The notes: generated by a model from the letters alone, not told the origin. A stretch of DNA of 64,000 bases from Charina bottae (GCA_023362775.1 JALMGJ010000003.1:51996416-52060415), one strand, 5' to 3'. Numbered from the stretch's first letter, positions 10,627-22,609 are shown. A program made the numbers and translations.

Positions 10627-10757
10627 AGGTTCCCATGCTGGTGCTCTTCAGATGCACTAGGCTTGCAAATCCTAAAATTCCAGCCAATGTGATTGTTGGT
10701 TGAGATGAATCCTGGGAATTACATTCCCAATTAATTTGAAGGCTGCCAGATTCAGGT
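10627..10757. mobile_element. Decayed palindromic MITE
   Basis: A degenerate version of the squamate palindromic hAT-like family: ggtgctcttcagatgcac on the left, tgggaattacattccca in the centre, and a right part that pairs with the left. The ends are eroded and no duplication is visible. Confidence 0.4.
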
Positions 10758-11034
10758 AAGCTCATCCAATTGAAGGTAGCATCCTATGTTCAGTGCTTGG
10801 GTGATCATCTGAAGATAAAGAGACCCAACTATTCAGAGGCTGTTATCTTCATTGACTGGCATGCCATCAAAATTTAGTTGTCTGTATAAGTGTCCCAAAT
10901 GTTCAGGTTTTTTCCATTTAAACATTTGGAAATAGAAATAATACAAGTTTTGTACACTTTAAATGAATAGTTTTGAACATGATGGACTCACAATTGTTGA
11001 ATAGATAGAAAGGTCACATTAATATTGTTAAATT

Positions 11035-11225
11035 CTAGTCCCGTCTTAGGCATGAAAGCCGACTGGGTGACCTTGGGCCAGTCACTCTCTCGCAGCCTAA
11101 CTCACCTCACAGGGTTGTTGTTGTGGGGAAAATAGGAGGAGGAAGGAGTATTAGGTATGTTCGCCGCTTTGAGTTATTTATAGAAATAATAAAGTGGGAT
11201 AGAAAAAAATAAATAAAATAATAAA
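11035..11225 (+). mobile_element. Sauria-like SINE, head truncated, L2-like tail
   Basis: The body ctgggtgaccttgggccagt and ctcacctcacagggttgttg and the tail ending ggatagaaaaaaataaataa match the SINE at 3283-3505 in the opposite orientation. The tRNA head up to the A box is missing and the B-box area (ttctagtcccg) is at the left edge. Confidence 0.7.
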
Positions 11226-11875
11226 TGCCCATCACTAGTTGTGTCCTTTTAAAATGATTTATTTTGCACAGTGCTCTGCTTTTAGATTGAAACAGAGAAC
11301 AGTTTTAATATATTACATATTTATGAAGATATGCACTGCTAATTAGGGGACATTTTTTCACTCCAAACATCCATCTCATTTTAACAGAAAAAAAGCAAGC
11401 CAGGTTATTTAGTAAATTAAAAGTAATTTGTGTGACGTTTCTGTATGAGCAGTCTGTTGGCCTCACTATAGATTATGAAAAAAAGCTTTGTTTAAATTCT
11501 GTATTAGTCTTATGTTCCATGCTTGCCCTGACAAATTTCAATACATTTTTGTTGTATTTTCCACTGGGTTTAACAGGGGAGCCTTTCTCTTTTTAATTTA
11601 ACACCTGTGAATTCCCACATGTGCTTAGGAGAGGAGGGCTCAAGTCTGTCACTCGTATGGATTATTCCAGTCATCTCCAATTTGTGCCAATGTGAAGGAG
11701 AACTTCAACTGATCAAACACAATGGATTCATTTTATTCCATCATGAATTAAACTCTGACTGGGCTTGTAATGGAATACTATTATTAGTAGGGAGAATTTT
11801 GCAAGTCCAAATTATCTAGCCCAAATATTTTATGTTCTTTAAGACATTGAGTGTCTTTGTGATGTAATCTGAAGG
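11226..11875. other. No recognised feature
   Basis: AT-rich, no recognised element. Confidence 0.4.
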
Positions 11876-11879
11876 TGGA

Positions 11880-12273
11880 AGACTTGACCATCAGAAATTT
11901 GTCATGGTCAGATCACTCTCTGGTTGCCTTCAGGTTTGCTGGTGTTGCTTCTCCCACCCTCATAGGGAGATTGGGCCTATTAGATCAGTCCACCCCAGGT
12001 ACCTAATGGACTTGGGGGTTTTCCTGAGGATCTGATGGGCTGTTTGACCAGGGTCTTAGTATCCACCTGGAATAGGTGTGTAATGAGGGGCTTGGATTAT
12101 ATTTCCTATACAGCCTCTCCCTCTTCATCAATTCCTGGTTTTCTGTGAAGCTCTGGGAGATGATATGATAGAAGAGATACCTAGAGCACTGTTGGAGAAA
12201 GACAAATAATTAATTATTGTAACCCGCCCAGAGTCCCTTGCATGGGAGATGGGCGGGGAATAAAATAAACAAA

Positions 12274-12309
<36 letters not shown>

Positions 12310-13764
12310 CTAACTGAACATGTAAGAGTCCATATTAGGGATTATATTGTGGCAATAAGAGTGGCAAAATGTACCTATTTTTCTGCTCTTATCATGTCCA
12401 TGGATAGCTGGTCAGTGACCCTTTTAAGTGACCCATTCCCTGATGGGGTGGATAGGCCACAGAAAAGAGCCACTGTGATTAATATTCTAGGTATCTGATG
12501 GATAAAGCCACTTGTCTTCAATCCAAGTTTGACTCTGACTTGGCAGGTCCAATTGAATTGACTGAGGCTTAGTCCTGCCCTGTTACCTGGGAAGAGTTTG
12601 ATCCTGTAACTTCTGAGGAAGTGGACAGGGTGCTCAGGACTGTTATAGATGTTAGATCCATGTTCCTCCTAGTTAGTTAAAGCCTCCCAGGAGGTGGCAC
12701 ATTTTGGGGTCAAAGCAGTGATGAATTTATCCTTGAGTGAAGAGGTAGTTCTGACTGCCTTGAAGGAGGCGGTTATGTCCCCCCTCCTGAAGAAGCCATC
12801 ACTGGACAATTGTCCCCATTTTAGGGAAGGTTGTTGAAAAGGTGGTTGGGTTGCAGCTTCAGAGGGCCCTGAAGAAGCAGATTATCTGGACCCTTTTCAT
12901 TCAGACTTCTGCCCTGGGTACAGCACTAAGATGGCACTGACTGCACTTGTTGATGGCCTCTGGCAAAACAAGGATTGGAATGGTGCAACCATACAATTCT
13001 TGATCTCTCAGATACCATTCAATACCATTGATCATGGTATCCTTCTGTACCAACTGCAGGGACTGAGAGTGAGAGGCACATTGTTGCAGTGGTCCTCCTC
13101 CTTTCTCCATGGCCTATTCCAGTTGGTGTTAATGGGGTGGAGAAGTTAAGTCCAAGGGCACTAGCAGAGTTCCACAAGGGTCAATGCTCTCACCCCCGGT
13201 TTAACATCTACATGAAGCCACTGGGCAAGATCACCTGTTGGCATGGGGTTAGGTATCCTCAGTATGTTGATGATACCAACCTATATATCTTGACTCCTGG
13301 CTGACCAAGTGATGTTGTCAATGCCCTTTCCCAATGCTTGGCGGCTGTTGCGGTCTGGATGTGGAGGAACAAGCTTAAACTCAACCCTAGCAAGACCAAC
13401 TCAACCCTAGCAAGACCTAGCTGTGAGTTTATTTGGCTCTGAGGATATTCCATCTTTAGTGACATAGACCTGGATATCCAAGAGACCATTTTTCTCAAAC
13501 TGTTTCTGCCCATCCTGTAAGATCCACCAGGGTTGCCATGCTTTGTGTCACATCTGTAAAGCAGTGCCGTCTTGTGGGACCCAGGAGACATGCCTTGGAA
13601 CAGCATCCCCCCCCCCCAAGGTCCAGACAGCCCTGACCAGGAATGCCTTGCAAACCAGGTTTTTTTTTCTCAAGGCTCTGAGCTAGGATGTGGAGGGGAT
13701 GTTTATGTATTACTATGGCTAGAGTTTTTTCCCTGGCATGACCATCTTTTATTTGTGTTTTATT
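11880..13764 (+). pseudogene. L2-type LINE, endonuclease C-terminus through RT
   Basis: A decayed non-LTR retrotransposon. In order on the plus strand: SDHSLVAFRF near 11910 (endonuclease C-terminus), a linker, EEVDRVLRTV near 12620, RT segments with FNTIDHGILL near 13025 and VDDTNLYILTPG near 13268 (the YADD motif, here VDD), then KLKLNPSK near 13370. Many stops and frameshifts break it. The same peptide landmarks occur in the minus-strand LINE at 38.6-42.3 kb. A short L2-type tail with (AAAT)n is inserted at about 12190-12308. The 3' UTR is interrupted at 13765 by BovB and resumes at 16986. Confidence 0.8.
12190..12308 (+). mobile_element. L2-type 3' tail insertion with (AAAT)n
   Basis: The sequence aacccgcccagagtcccttg, then gatgggcggggaataaa, then about ten aaat units, is the typical 3' terminus of L2-type elements and their SINEs in squamates. 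It lies inside the LINE at 11880-13764, so it inserted later. Similar tails lie at 32945 and 37475. Confidence 0.7.
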
Positions 13765-13775
13765 GTACTGGTTCT

Positions 13776-16700
13776 CCCCTTCATGGATCACTGCCTTGTC
13801 GTGGCGAAGGAAGGGGCTTGCGTAACTCAATGAAGTCAGGTCAAGAAGAACAGGTCATGATGGAGAGTTCTGACAAAACGTGGTCCACTGGAGGAGGGAA
13901 TGGCAAACCACTCCAGTATCCTTGCCAAGAAAACCCATGGACAGTATCAAAAGGCTAAAAGATATGATGCCGGAAGATGAGCCCCTCAGGTCGGAAGGTG
14001 TCCAAAATGCTACTGGGGAAGAGCGGAGGGCAATTCCGAGTAGCTCCAGAAAGTGTGAAACGGCTGGGCCAAAGCCGAAAGGACGCTCAGTTGTGGATGT
14101 GTCTGGAAGTGGAAGGAAAGTCCGATGCTGTAAAGAACAATATTGCATAGGAACCTGGAATGTAAGATCTATGAATCAAGGTAAGCTGGATGTGGTCAAA
14201 CATGAGATGACAAGATTGAACATCGACATATTGGGAATCAGCGAACTAAAATGGACAGGAATGGGCGAATTTAATTCAGGAGACCATTATATATACTACT
14301 GTGGGCAAGAATCCCTTAGAAGAAATGGAGTAGCTCTCATAGTCAATAAAAGAGTGGGAAAGGCAGTACTGGGGTACAACCTCAAAAACGACAGAATGCT
14401 TTCAGTTCGAATCCAAGGCAAACCATTCAACATCACAGTGATCCAAGTCTATGCCCCAACCACTGATGCCAAAGAAGCTGAAGTTGACCGGTTCTATGAA
14501 GATCTACAACACCTTCTAGAACTAACACCAAAAAAAGATGTCCTTTTCATCATAGGGGACTGGAATGCTAAGGTAGGAAGTCAAAAAATAACCGGAATAA
14601 CGGGCAAGTTCGGCCTCGGAGTACAAAATGAAGCAGGGCAAAGGCTAATAGAGTTTTGTCAAGAGAACACGCTGGTCATAGCAAACACTCTTTTCCAACA
14701 ACACAAGAGACGACTCTACACATGGACATCACCAGATGGTCAATACCGAAATCAGATTGATTATATACTTTGCAGCCAAAGATGGAGAAGCTCTATACAA
14801 TCAGCAAAAACAAGACCTGGAGCTGACTGTGGCTCAGATCATGAGCTTCTTATCGCAAAATTTAGGCTTAAATTGAAGAACGTAGAGAAAACCACTAGAC
14901 CACTCAGGTATGACCTAAATCATATCCCTTATGAATATACAGTGGAGGTGAGAAATAGATTTAAAGGATTAGATCTGGTAGACAGAGTGCCTGAAGAACT
15001 ATGGATGGAGGTTCGTAACATTGTACAGGAGGCAGCAACTAAAACCATCCCAAAGAAAAAGAAATGCAAGAAAGCAAAGTGGCTGACTGATGAGGCTTTA
15101 CAAATAGCTGAGGAAAGAAGGGAAGCAAAAGGCAAGGGAGAAAGGGAAAGATATAAACAACTGAATGCAGAATTCCAGAGAATAGCAAGGAGAGATAAGA
15201 AGGCCTTCTTAAATGAACAATGCAAAGAAATCAAGGAAAACAATAGAATGGGGAAGACTAGAGATCTCTTCAAGAAAATCGGAGATATCAAGGGAACGTT
15301 TTGTGCAAAGATGGGCATGATAAAGGACAAAAAAGGCAGGGACCTAACAGAAGCAGAAGAGATTAAGAAGAGGTGGCAAGAATACACAGAAGAACTATAC
15401 AAGAAAGATCTTAATATCCCTGATAAATATGATGGTGTGGTCACTGAGCTTGAGCCGGACATCCTAGAGAGTGAAGTCAAGTGGGCCTTAGGAAGCATTA
15501 CTAACAACAAAGCTAGCGGAGAAGACAGTATCCCAGCTGAGCTATTTAAAATCCTAAAAGATGATGCTGTTAAAGTGCTGCACTCAATATGCCAACAAAT
15601 TTGGAAAACTCAACAGTGGCCACAGGATTGGAAAAGGTCAGTTTACGTTCCAATTCCAAAGAAAGGCAATGCCAAAGAATGTTCAAACTACCGTACAATT
15701 GCGCTCATTTCACATGCCAGCAAGGTTATGCTCAAAATCCTACAAGCTAGGCTTCAGCAGCATGTGAACCGAGAACTACCAGAAGTGCAAGCTGGGTTTC
15801 GAAGAGGCAGAGGAACTAGAGATCAGATTACCAACATTCGCTGGATCATGGAAAAAGCAAGAGAGTTCCAGAAAAACATCTACTTCTGCTTCATTGACTA
15901 CGCTAAAGCCTTTGATTGTGTGGATCACAACAAACTGTGGCAAATTCTTAAAGAGATGGGAGTACCAGACCACCTTACCTGTCTCCTGAGAAACCTGTAT
16001 GTGGGTCAAGAAGCAACAGTTAGAACCGGACATGGAACAACCGACTGGTTCAAAATTGGGAAAGGAGTACGACAAGGCTGTATATTATCACCGTGCTTAT
16101 TTAACTTATATGCAGAGTACATCATGAGAAATGCCGGGCTGGATGAATCACAAGCCGGAGTTAAGATTGCCGGGAAAAATATCAACAACCTCAGATATGC
16201 AGACGATACCACCCTAATGGCAGAAAGTGAAGAGGAACTAAAGAGCCTCTTGATGAGGGTGAAAGAGGAGAGTGCAAAAGCTGGCTTGAAACTCAACATT
16301 AAAAAAACCCAGATCATGGCATCTGGTCCCATCACTTCCTGGCAAATAGAAGGGGAAGAAATGGAAGCAGTGACAGATTTTATTTTCTTGGGCTCCAAGA
16401 TCACCGCAGATGGTGACTGCAGCCATGAAATTAAAAGACGCTTGCTCCTTGGGAGGAAAGCTATGGCAAACCTAGACAGCACATTAAAAAGCAGAGACAT
16501 CACCATGCCGACAAAGGTCCGTATAGTTAAAGCTATGGTTTTTCCAGTAGCAATGTATGGCTGTGAGAGTTGGACCATAAGGAAGGCTGAGCGCCGAAGA
16601 ATTGATGCTTTCGAACTGTGGTGCTGGAGAAGACTCTTGAGAGTCCCTTGGACTGCAAGGAGGTCAAACCAGTCAATCCTAAAGGAAATCAACCCTGACT

Positions 16701-16974
16701 GCTCATTGGAAGGACAGATGCTGAAGCTGAAGCTCAAATACTTTGGCCACCTAATGTGAAGAGAGGACTCACTGGAAAAGACCCTGATGCTGGGAAAGAC
16801 TGAGGGCAAAAGGAGAAGGGGACGGCAGAGGATGAGATGGTTAGATAGCATCACCAATGTAATGAACATGAATTTGAGTAAACTCTGAGAGACAGTGGAG
16901 GACAGGAAGGCCTGGCGTGCTATGGTCCATGAGGTCACGAAGAGTCGGACACGACTAAACGACTGAACAACAAC
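13776..16974 (+). mobile_element. BovB: Full-length BovB (RTE-clade) LINE
   Basis: A 3.2-kb element flanked by a perfect 11-bp duplication, gtactggttct, at 13765-13775 and 16975-16985. The 5' end (ttcatggatcactgccttg) and the 3' end (agtcggacacgactaaacg, then an acaacaac tail) match BovB as known from ruminants and squamates. It carries one long ORF, broken only near its 3' end. It sits in the 3' UTR of an older L2-type LINE, so it is younger than that copy. BovB is the well-known case of horizontal transfer between reptiles and ruminants. The few disruptions suggest a fairly recent insertion. Confidence 0.96.
13880..16966 (+). pseudogene. BovB endonuclease-reverse transcriptase, two late stops
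   Basis: The frame is open for 959 codons from the ATG at 13880 to a TGA at 16757-16759. The same frame continues with family-typical residues to a second TGA at 16886-16888 and the expected stop at 16964-16966. The first part is an apurinic-type endonuclease: WNVRSM near residue 93, SELKW near 121, GDWNAKVG near 226 and GSDHELL near 318. The RT follows, with FRRGRGTRDQ near 641 and YADD at 773-776, and then the C-terminal MYGCESW block near 892. Both extra stops are TGA, as CpG decay of CGA would give, although the parental codons are an inference. The true start may differ, since RTE elements often lack a defined ORF1. Function would be target-primed reverse transcription. The C-terminal loss probably impairs this copy. 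Confidence 0.93.
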
Positions 16975-16985
16975 GTACTGGTTCT

Positions 16986-17072
16986 GTTTTAATCCTTGCA
17001 GGCTGCCCAGAATAGATAATTAGTGGGTGCCCATGGAAATTTAGATTATAAATAAGCAAATAAATTAATAAA
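16986..17072 (+). pseudogene. 3' UTR end of the L2-type LINE split by BovB
   Basis: Immediately after the BovB target duplication the sequence runs ttaatccttgcaggctgccc and ends in taaataagcaaataaatta, an L2-type 3' terminus with an AT-rich tail. It is the continuation of the copy at 11880-13764. Confidence 0.7.
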
Positions 17073-18183
17073 GGGGGAAAACCCAACAATGTGGAATTAT
17101 GTGGAAAAGAGACTTCACAATCTACTAAAGAATACGTGATACTATTGACAAATGATTATATTAATGTATTGATTATATAAATTCATTGTGGTAGTAGAAG
17201 AAGATAATGGCTTGACTGGGATGACTTTGAGTCAGGGTCTCATCCAGAGACTTACAAGAAATGAACCAAAATAAGAAATGTTCTGAGTCTCCATTGGGTA
17301 AGCTTCTTTTTCATCTCAGACAATCAGAACAAGTCTATTCTCCTTCTTCAACCCATCACAGTTTTAAAATCATCAGGAGAGGTTTGCCACCATCTGAGAG
17401 TGATATGGTTGAAATATGAAAGAAAGATTTTCTCTCAGGCTTTGGGAAATCAGCTGGTTCCTTCTCTTTTACTCTACTTTTCCCCAAGATAGTTTTGAAA
17501 AATGATGGAAGTATATTCAGTGTACATCTGAGGAGAAAAATAATATATAAGAGTGAGATTGGCATGTTTTGAAAGAAGTGTATCGTCCAAACACTCTCAC
17601 TAGCTCTTAGTCAATAGAGTGCTCAGTGACAGGCCTGGATTTTCTCCTATGAAATGTGTGGAACAGCCCTCATTTCTTTCTCCATCTCTTCCTCTCTCTC
17701 TCTCTCTCTCTCCCTCTCTCCCTCTCTCTCTCTCTTCCCATACTTGAGTTATTTGTGGAGGAAACATACAATTATCCTTCATTTGTGGTATCAGAAAAGG
17801 GGAAGTGGTAAAGTTTGCAGAAAACAGAAGTGTGGGATTCATCTGTTTTGCAACTGCTATTATAATTGTAAATAATCAGTTTTATAATAGGAATGAAAGC
17901 CTGGTGGGGGAGCCATGGATGGCAGTCTCCAATCTGCTTACCGTGGAGGAGTTCCATAGATGTAAGAAGAAGGTAAATTCAAAGTTTGCTGCAGCCTCTT
18001 TTGTTAGAGCTTTGTGCTTCCTCTCCTTTCTGCCACTTGGGGCCATGAAATCTGTTTCAGTTGTTAAAAGACACAATGGTAACTTGAGTTGTACTCACTT
18101 AACTTAAAACATGCTGTTGCAAGAGGCTCCAGTACAAGCTGTAGTTGAAACAAGATGGATGGTTTGAGCTGAGGAGTGAAATT
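17073..18183. other. No recognised gene; (CT)n tract inside
   Basis: AT-rich sequence. A (TC)n/(CCTCTC)n microsatellite lies at 17690-17735. The open frames around it are low complexity. Confidence 0.5.
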
Positions 18184-18237
18184 CAAGTAATTCAATATGT
18201 CTATGAAGGTTCTCAGTCATCCAGGTGGAATTGTCTG

Positions 18238-18815
18238 TAGCTTGAATCATGTCAACTGGATTTCTATTTTCTTAATGGAAACGTTTCGCTCCTTATCCAA
18301 GGGGCTTCTTCAGTCTGAGTAAAGTTGGTAAGGGAATCCTAAATATGTTCCTAGGTAGCTGTGTGACCTTACACCTGGGGCTAGGTCATGGTTATATTGA
18401 GATGTAATTTTTAAGTCCTTTTATCATCTAATGGAGGGTCGTTAAAAACACCATGCTGCTGTTGAGCTTCTGAAATGGTCTTAATCTTCCTAGGCACAGA
18501 AGACAACACGGGGAGGAAGATGGGGGAGAGTTTGTGCCTGAGGCCCCCACCTCTATTCAAGGAAGGATTTTCCAAGTTGGCATAAATGGATTCCTTGACC
18601 CCTCTCTCAAACCACCTATCTTCTCTGTCTAAAATGTGAACATTAATGTCCTCAAATGAGTGTCCTTTTTCTTTTAGATGAAGATAAACTGCTGACTCTG
18701 GTCCTGTGGTGTTATTTCTCCTGTGTTGTGCCATCCTCCTGTACATAGGTTGTTTGGTTTCTCCAATGTAGAGTTCAGAGCACTCCTCACTGCACTGGAT
18801 TGCATAAACTACATT
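18238..18815 (-). repeat. Inverted arm: Penelope C-terminus and 3' end
   Basis: Reverse complement of 19678-20255. It encodes the GIY-YIG domain and C-terminus on the minus strand (open frame 18411-18824), with a hammerhead-like module at 18284-18313. It lacks the RT, so it cannot act alone. Confidence 0.93.
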
Positions 18816-18817
18816 CC

Positions 18818-20082
18818 CCACCACTCATGCTCTATCCGCTGTCAGGAAGAGACTAGAAGAGGACAGCACCCTGGAAAGGAGAAGCCATCTCAACCCAAAC
18901 CAGATCTGCCATCTTCTGGACCTGTGTCTTAACACCACTTATTTCACATACAGAGGTGACTTTTACAGACAAAAACACGGCTGTGCCATGGGTTCTCCTG
19001 TGTCACCCATTGTGGCCAATTTATACATGGAAGAAGTGGAGAAGAAAGCACTCAACACATTCCAGGGAACGGTGCCCACCCACTGGTTTAGGTATGTGGA
19101 TGACACCTGGGTCAAAATCAAGGCCCAGGAAGTACAGGCCTTCACGGACCATATAAACACTATAGATGCCAACATTAGCTTCACCAGAGAAGACACCAAG
19201 GACAACAGACTGGCATTCCTAGACTGTGAAGTCCTCATTGGGACCGGTGGCAAGCTAGAAATAGGGATCTACAGGAAACCCACACACACAGATCAATATC
19301 TGATGTTTGACTCCCACCATCCACTGCAGCACAAACTAGGAGTCATCAGGACATTGTCACACAGAGCAGAAACCATCCCCACCTCCATGGATTCCAAAAA
19401 GAATGAAAATCAGCACCTGAGAACAGCCCTGAAGGCCTGTGGATATCCAAATTGGGCCTTCACCAAATCTAAATCTACCAGACCTAAAACAGCGACAGAT
19501 AGGGCTGAGACTCAGAGTAAACGAAAGAACCTGGTCATTCCCTACATGGCTGGCGTGTCTGAAAAGATAAAACGGATATTTGGCAAACACCACATACCTG
19601 TATATTTCAAACCCACCAACACACTGAGACAGAGGCTTGTACACCCCAAAGATCAAACTCCAAAACATAAGAAAAGCAATGTAGTTTATGCAATCCAGTG
19701 CAGTGAGGAGTGCTCTGAACTCTACATTGGAGAAACCAAACAACCTATGTACAGGAGGATGGCACAACACAGGAGAAATAACACCACAGGACCAGAGTCA
19801 GCAGTTTATCTTCATCTAAAAGAAAAAGGACACTCATTTGAGGACATTAATGTTCACATTTTAGACAGAGAAGATAGGTGGTTTGAGAGAGGGGTCAAGG
19901 AATCCATTTATGCCAACTTGGAAAATCCTTCCTTGAATAGAGGTGGGGGCCTCAGGCACAAACTCTCCCCCATCTTCCTCCCCGTGTTGTCTTCTGTGCC
20001 TAGGAAGATTAAGACCATTTCAGAAGCTCAACAGCAGCATGGTGTTTTTAACGACCCTCCATTAGATGATAAAAGGACTTAA
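18818..20082 (+). pseudogene. Penelope-like RT (partial) with GIY-YIG endonuclease
   Basis: Open from the dimer junction to a TAA at 20080-20082. The first ATG is at 18988, but coding-like sequence begins upstream (FTYRGDFYRQKHG), so the protein is 5' truncated and starts inside the RT. Numbering from that ATG: MGSPVSP at 1-7, RT motif FRYVDDTW with YVDD at 36-39, IYRKPTHTDQYL near 94, then a GIY-YIG endonuclease with VVYAIQC near 233 and LYIGETKQPMYRRM from 246. Penelope enzymes combine RT with this endonuclease to insert cDNA. No stop interrupts the remaining frame, indicating recent insertion. Without the N-terminal half of the RT it should be inactive. Confidence 0.92.
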
Positions 20083-20171
20083 AAATTACATCTCAATATA
20101 ACCATGACCTAGCCCCAGGTGTAAGGTCACACAGCTACCTAGGAACATATTTAGGATTCCCTTACCAACTT

Positions 20172-20215
20172 TACTCAGACTGAAGAAGCCCCTTGGATAA
20201 GGAGCGAAACGTTTC
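20172..20215 (+). ncRNA. Hammerhead-like module in Penelope 3' end
   Basis: CTGAAGA at 20180-20186, one spare A, a stem II of gccccttggataaggagc with one C-A mismatch, then GAAACGTT at 20206-20213. Stem I is weak here (two clear pairs). The mirror copy lies at 18284-18313. ACGT inside the core is self-complementary, which would allow a two-molecule fold. Confidence 0.5.
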
Positions 20216-20269
20216 CATTAAGAAAATAGAAATCCAGTTGACATGATTCAAGCTACAAGTAATTCAATA

Positions 20270-21554
20270 GTTGGCTCCAGACACCTAAAAACAGTAACCA
20301 TGTATGGCAAACTAATCTACTCTCAGCTCTCAACTAACTGGGGCTGATCCTGCTCAGCACAGGGTTCTTTCCAAAGGACCAGCTGGTCACTGAGGTAATT
20401 ACAGATGCTGATCTGATTACTTTTATCTTTTTTTTAAAAAAAAAAAAAGCACTATCCTTAACAATTGTAAAATTATGGAAATGGTGCTGTCTGTCCAAAT
20501 GTCACGTTATCAATGATAATACTATAATGTATTATCATCAATAAGTATAAGTTTGTATAAGTTTGGAATGTAGAATTTACCTTGTTCAGAGTTGTTGTTG
20601 TTTTAATCAGAATCATCCAGTTCTCTTTCAGGTTATGCCTCTATCAGTAACCTAGAAACCTTCATGAGGCCGGAAATGGCAATGAATGGCTAAATTAATT
20701 GTATCCTCATTAACTGAAATGAGATTCACAGTCATCTAAAGAGAAAGGCATCGATGGCCATGTAGTCCAAGTCCTAACTACCAAGTTATACCATTGCTCT
20801 GCACTTGAAAACGGTTAAGTAGCCAAAGAGTGGAAAAGAAAATCACAAGGAAGGAAAAGTAGCAACTTCTGTTAGAAGAAGGATTCTTCTGCTTCTCTTT
20901 CTTTAATCCACTAATCACCACAGTGTTTTTAAAGGCATTTTTAATACAGCTTCAGACAGAATGTTGACTCTCCGTAGGTTTCATTCATTTTTATTTTAGT
21001 ATTATTTGAACCAAAGGATAATTCTACTCTGCGTTACTTCCTGAGTACAGAGTTAGCGGTAACTGAATGTTCACATTTTATTGGCAATGTCATAACAGCA
21101 ACACCTGACCCATAACTGGGTAAAGGTTCAAAAGTGCTTCATGATGAGAACAGCCCAAAGGGCTCGGAAGCAGCAAAAAAAGCCCACATAATTTCCATGC
21201 CCATTTTTGGGTGGCTAAGAATTAAGCACAATAATACCATTTTCATACAGACGTTGGGTGAGAAATGCTAATCCATGCATAACTGAATAGGAGAATTTAT
21301 TTATACCTTTATGCCTGCAATTGTCTACACACATGTCTAGACGTAAACCTGAACTAAACAGGCTTCTTTTTAAGCAGGTCTGTTTAGGAATGAACTATTC
21401 TATGATCATATCACTTATGCCATGGATAATATCATCAGCTTGAATGCCTCTGCATTATTATATTGTGCAATGGTGATGAATTCCTATTTGAAGGACGTCA
21501 AGAAGATATAAGTTGCTTAGTTTAAAAAAGAAATAACTGTAAAAGATTGCTTAA
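20270..21554. other. No recognised feature
   Basis: AT-rich DNA with a T/A-rich tract at 20424-20448. No element or exon recognised. Confidence 0.45.
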
Positions 21555-21559
21555 AAGCG

Positions 21560-21953
21560 TGTCAGGATCGCTTGAATGTGGATCCTGCCAATACTAACAC
21601 GCATCGGGAACAAGCCACAAGATGCGTGTCAGCGTGGAGAGAGTTTCAGCACTTGGGAGGGGGGAGCGCATTCCAGCAAACACTCGAGACTGCTAGAGAC
21701 GGTCTTTCCCAGCTTCCAGGCCGTGCACCTGCGAGAGGCAGCGAGGAGGGGCTGGCTGCGGAGTGGGAACTGAAGAGTGGGCTGGCACTTGGGGGGCAGG
21801 GGAGATTTCAACTTTTAGGCTTTTGGCGGGAATCCTCATTCGGGTCTTTGAGAATGCTTTGAGTTACATGTATCCTTAATAAAGCTTATTCTGCAATTCT
21901 GATGAACTGCATCAAGAAGTGTATATTGGGGATTTGAACTCAGGGTCATCACA
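21560..21953 (+). mobile_element. Solo LTR with 5-bp TSD
   Basis: A 394-bp unit beginning TGTCAGGATCG and ending gtcatcaca, flanked by a perfect aagcg duplication (21555-21559 and 21954-21958). AATAAAGC near 21880 is a suitable polyadenylation signal in plus orientation. No internal region is present, so it is a product of LTR-LTR recombination. The TGTCAG start resembles the Gypsy LTR at 53780, but the rest differs. Confidence 0.85.
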
Positions 21954-21958
21954 AAGCG

Positions 21959-22445
21959 ACAGTGAAGAATAAGACTTTATTCTGCCTTCCTAAGAAACAT
22001 ATACTCATATACTCTGAGAAATTCTCAGTGTATTCCGTTACCCCACCATTATCTTGATGATCATTTTGTCTTTCAGCTACATAGTGCATCTTGCTTAAAG
22101 TTTTGGCAGCACAAAAATAAACTGAACACTGTGATTCATAAAAACCATGGTGAGAAAAATATAGAAGAGTGAAGCATGAAATGTAGTGGAGTGGTGTTGA
22201 TGTGCTCCCTATATGCTAAATTTATGTGGTGCATATCTGCTTCCTGCACATGTGAGTAATAATAATATGACAGTCAGCCCATCAGGCAAACAGAACTGTG
22301 TCTCAGTGTTTTTTGCTGAAACTATACATGTATCTCTTGGGATCCATGAGTTATCCTGTTTAATAATATAACTGGCATTGAAACATCTGTTTTAAATTAA
22401 TTTCTCTGTACCTGGGCTTTCTGTGTGAAGGCTAGCCTTTATATT
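21959..22445. other. No recognised feature
   Basis: AT-rich DNA, nothing recognised. Confidence 0.4.
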
Positions 22446-22449
22446 CCCT

Positions 22450-22513
22450 GTCCTTATTTTATATTTTATATTTTATATTTTATATTATTTTATATTATTT
22501 TATATTTTATATT

Positions 22514-22609
<96 letters not shown>

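Larger units (their letters stand above)
18198..20255 (+). mobile_element. Penelope-like element inserted as inverted partial dimer
   Basis: Flanked by a perfect 14-bp duplication, caagtaattcaata, at 18184-18197 and 20256-20269, so the whole 2.06 kb arrived as one insertion. It holds an inverted C-terminal copy (18238-18815, minus) followed by a 5'-truncated plus-strand copy (18816-20255). The two 578-bp arms map onto each other with no net indel, and the 133 shared C-terminal residues are identical. About 40 bp (18198-18237) precede the left arm and have no counterpart at the right end. Inverted and partial copies at the ends are known in Penelope-like elements. Confidence 0.92.

Noticed and set aside
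14929..15510. 193-codon minus-strand open frame
   Set aside because: Antisense shadow of the BovB reading frame, as is the 310-codon frame at 16006-16938.
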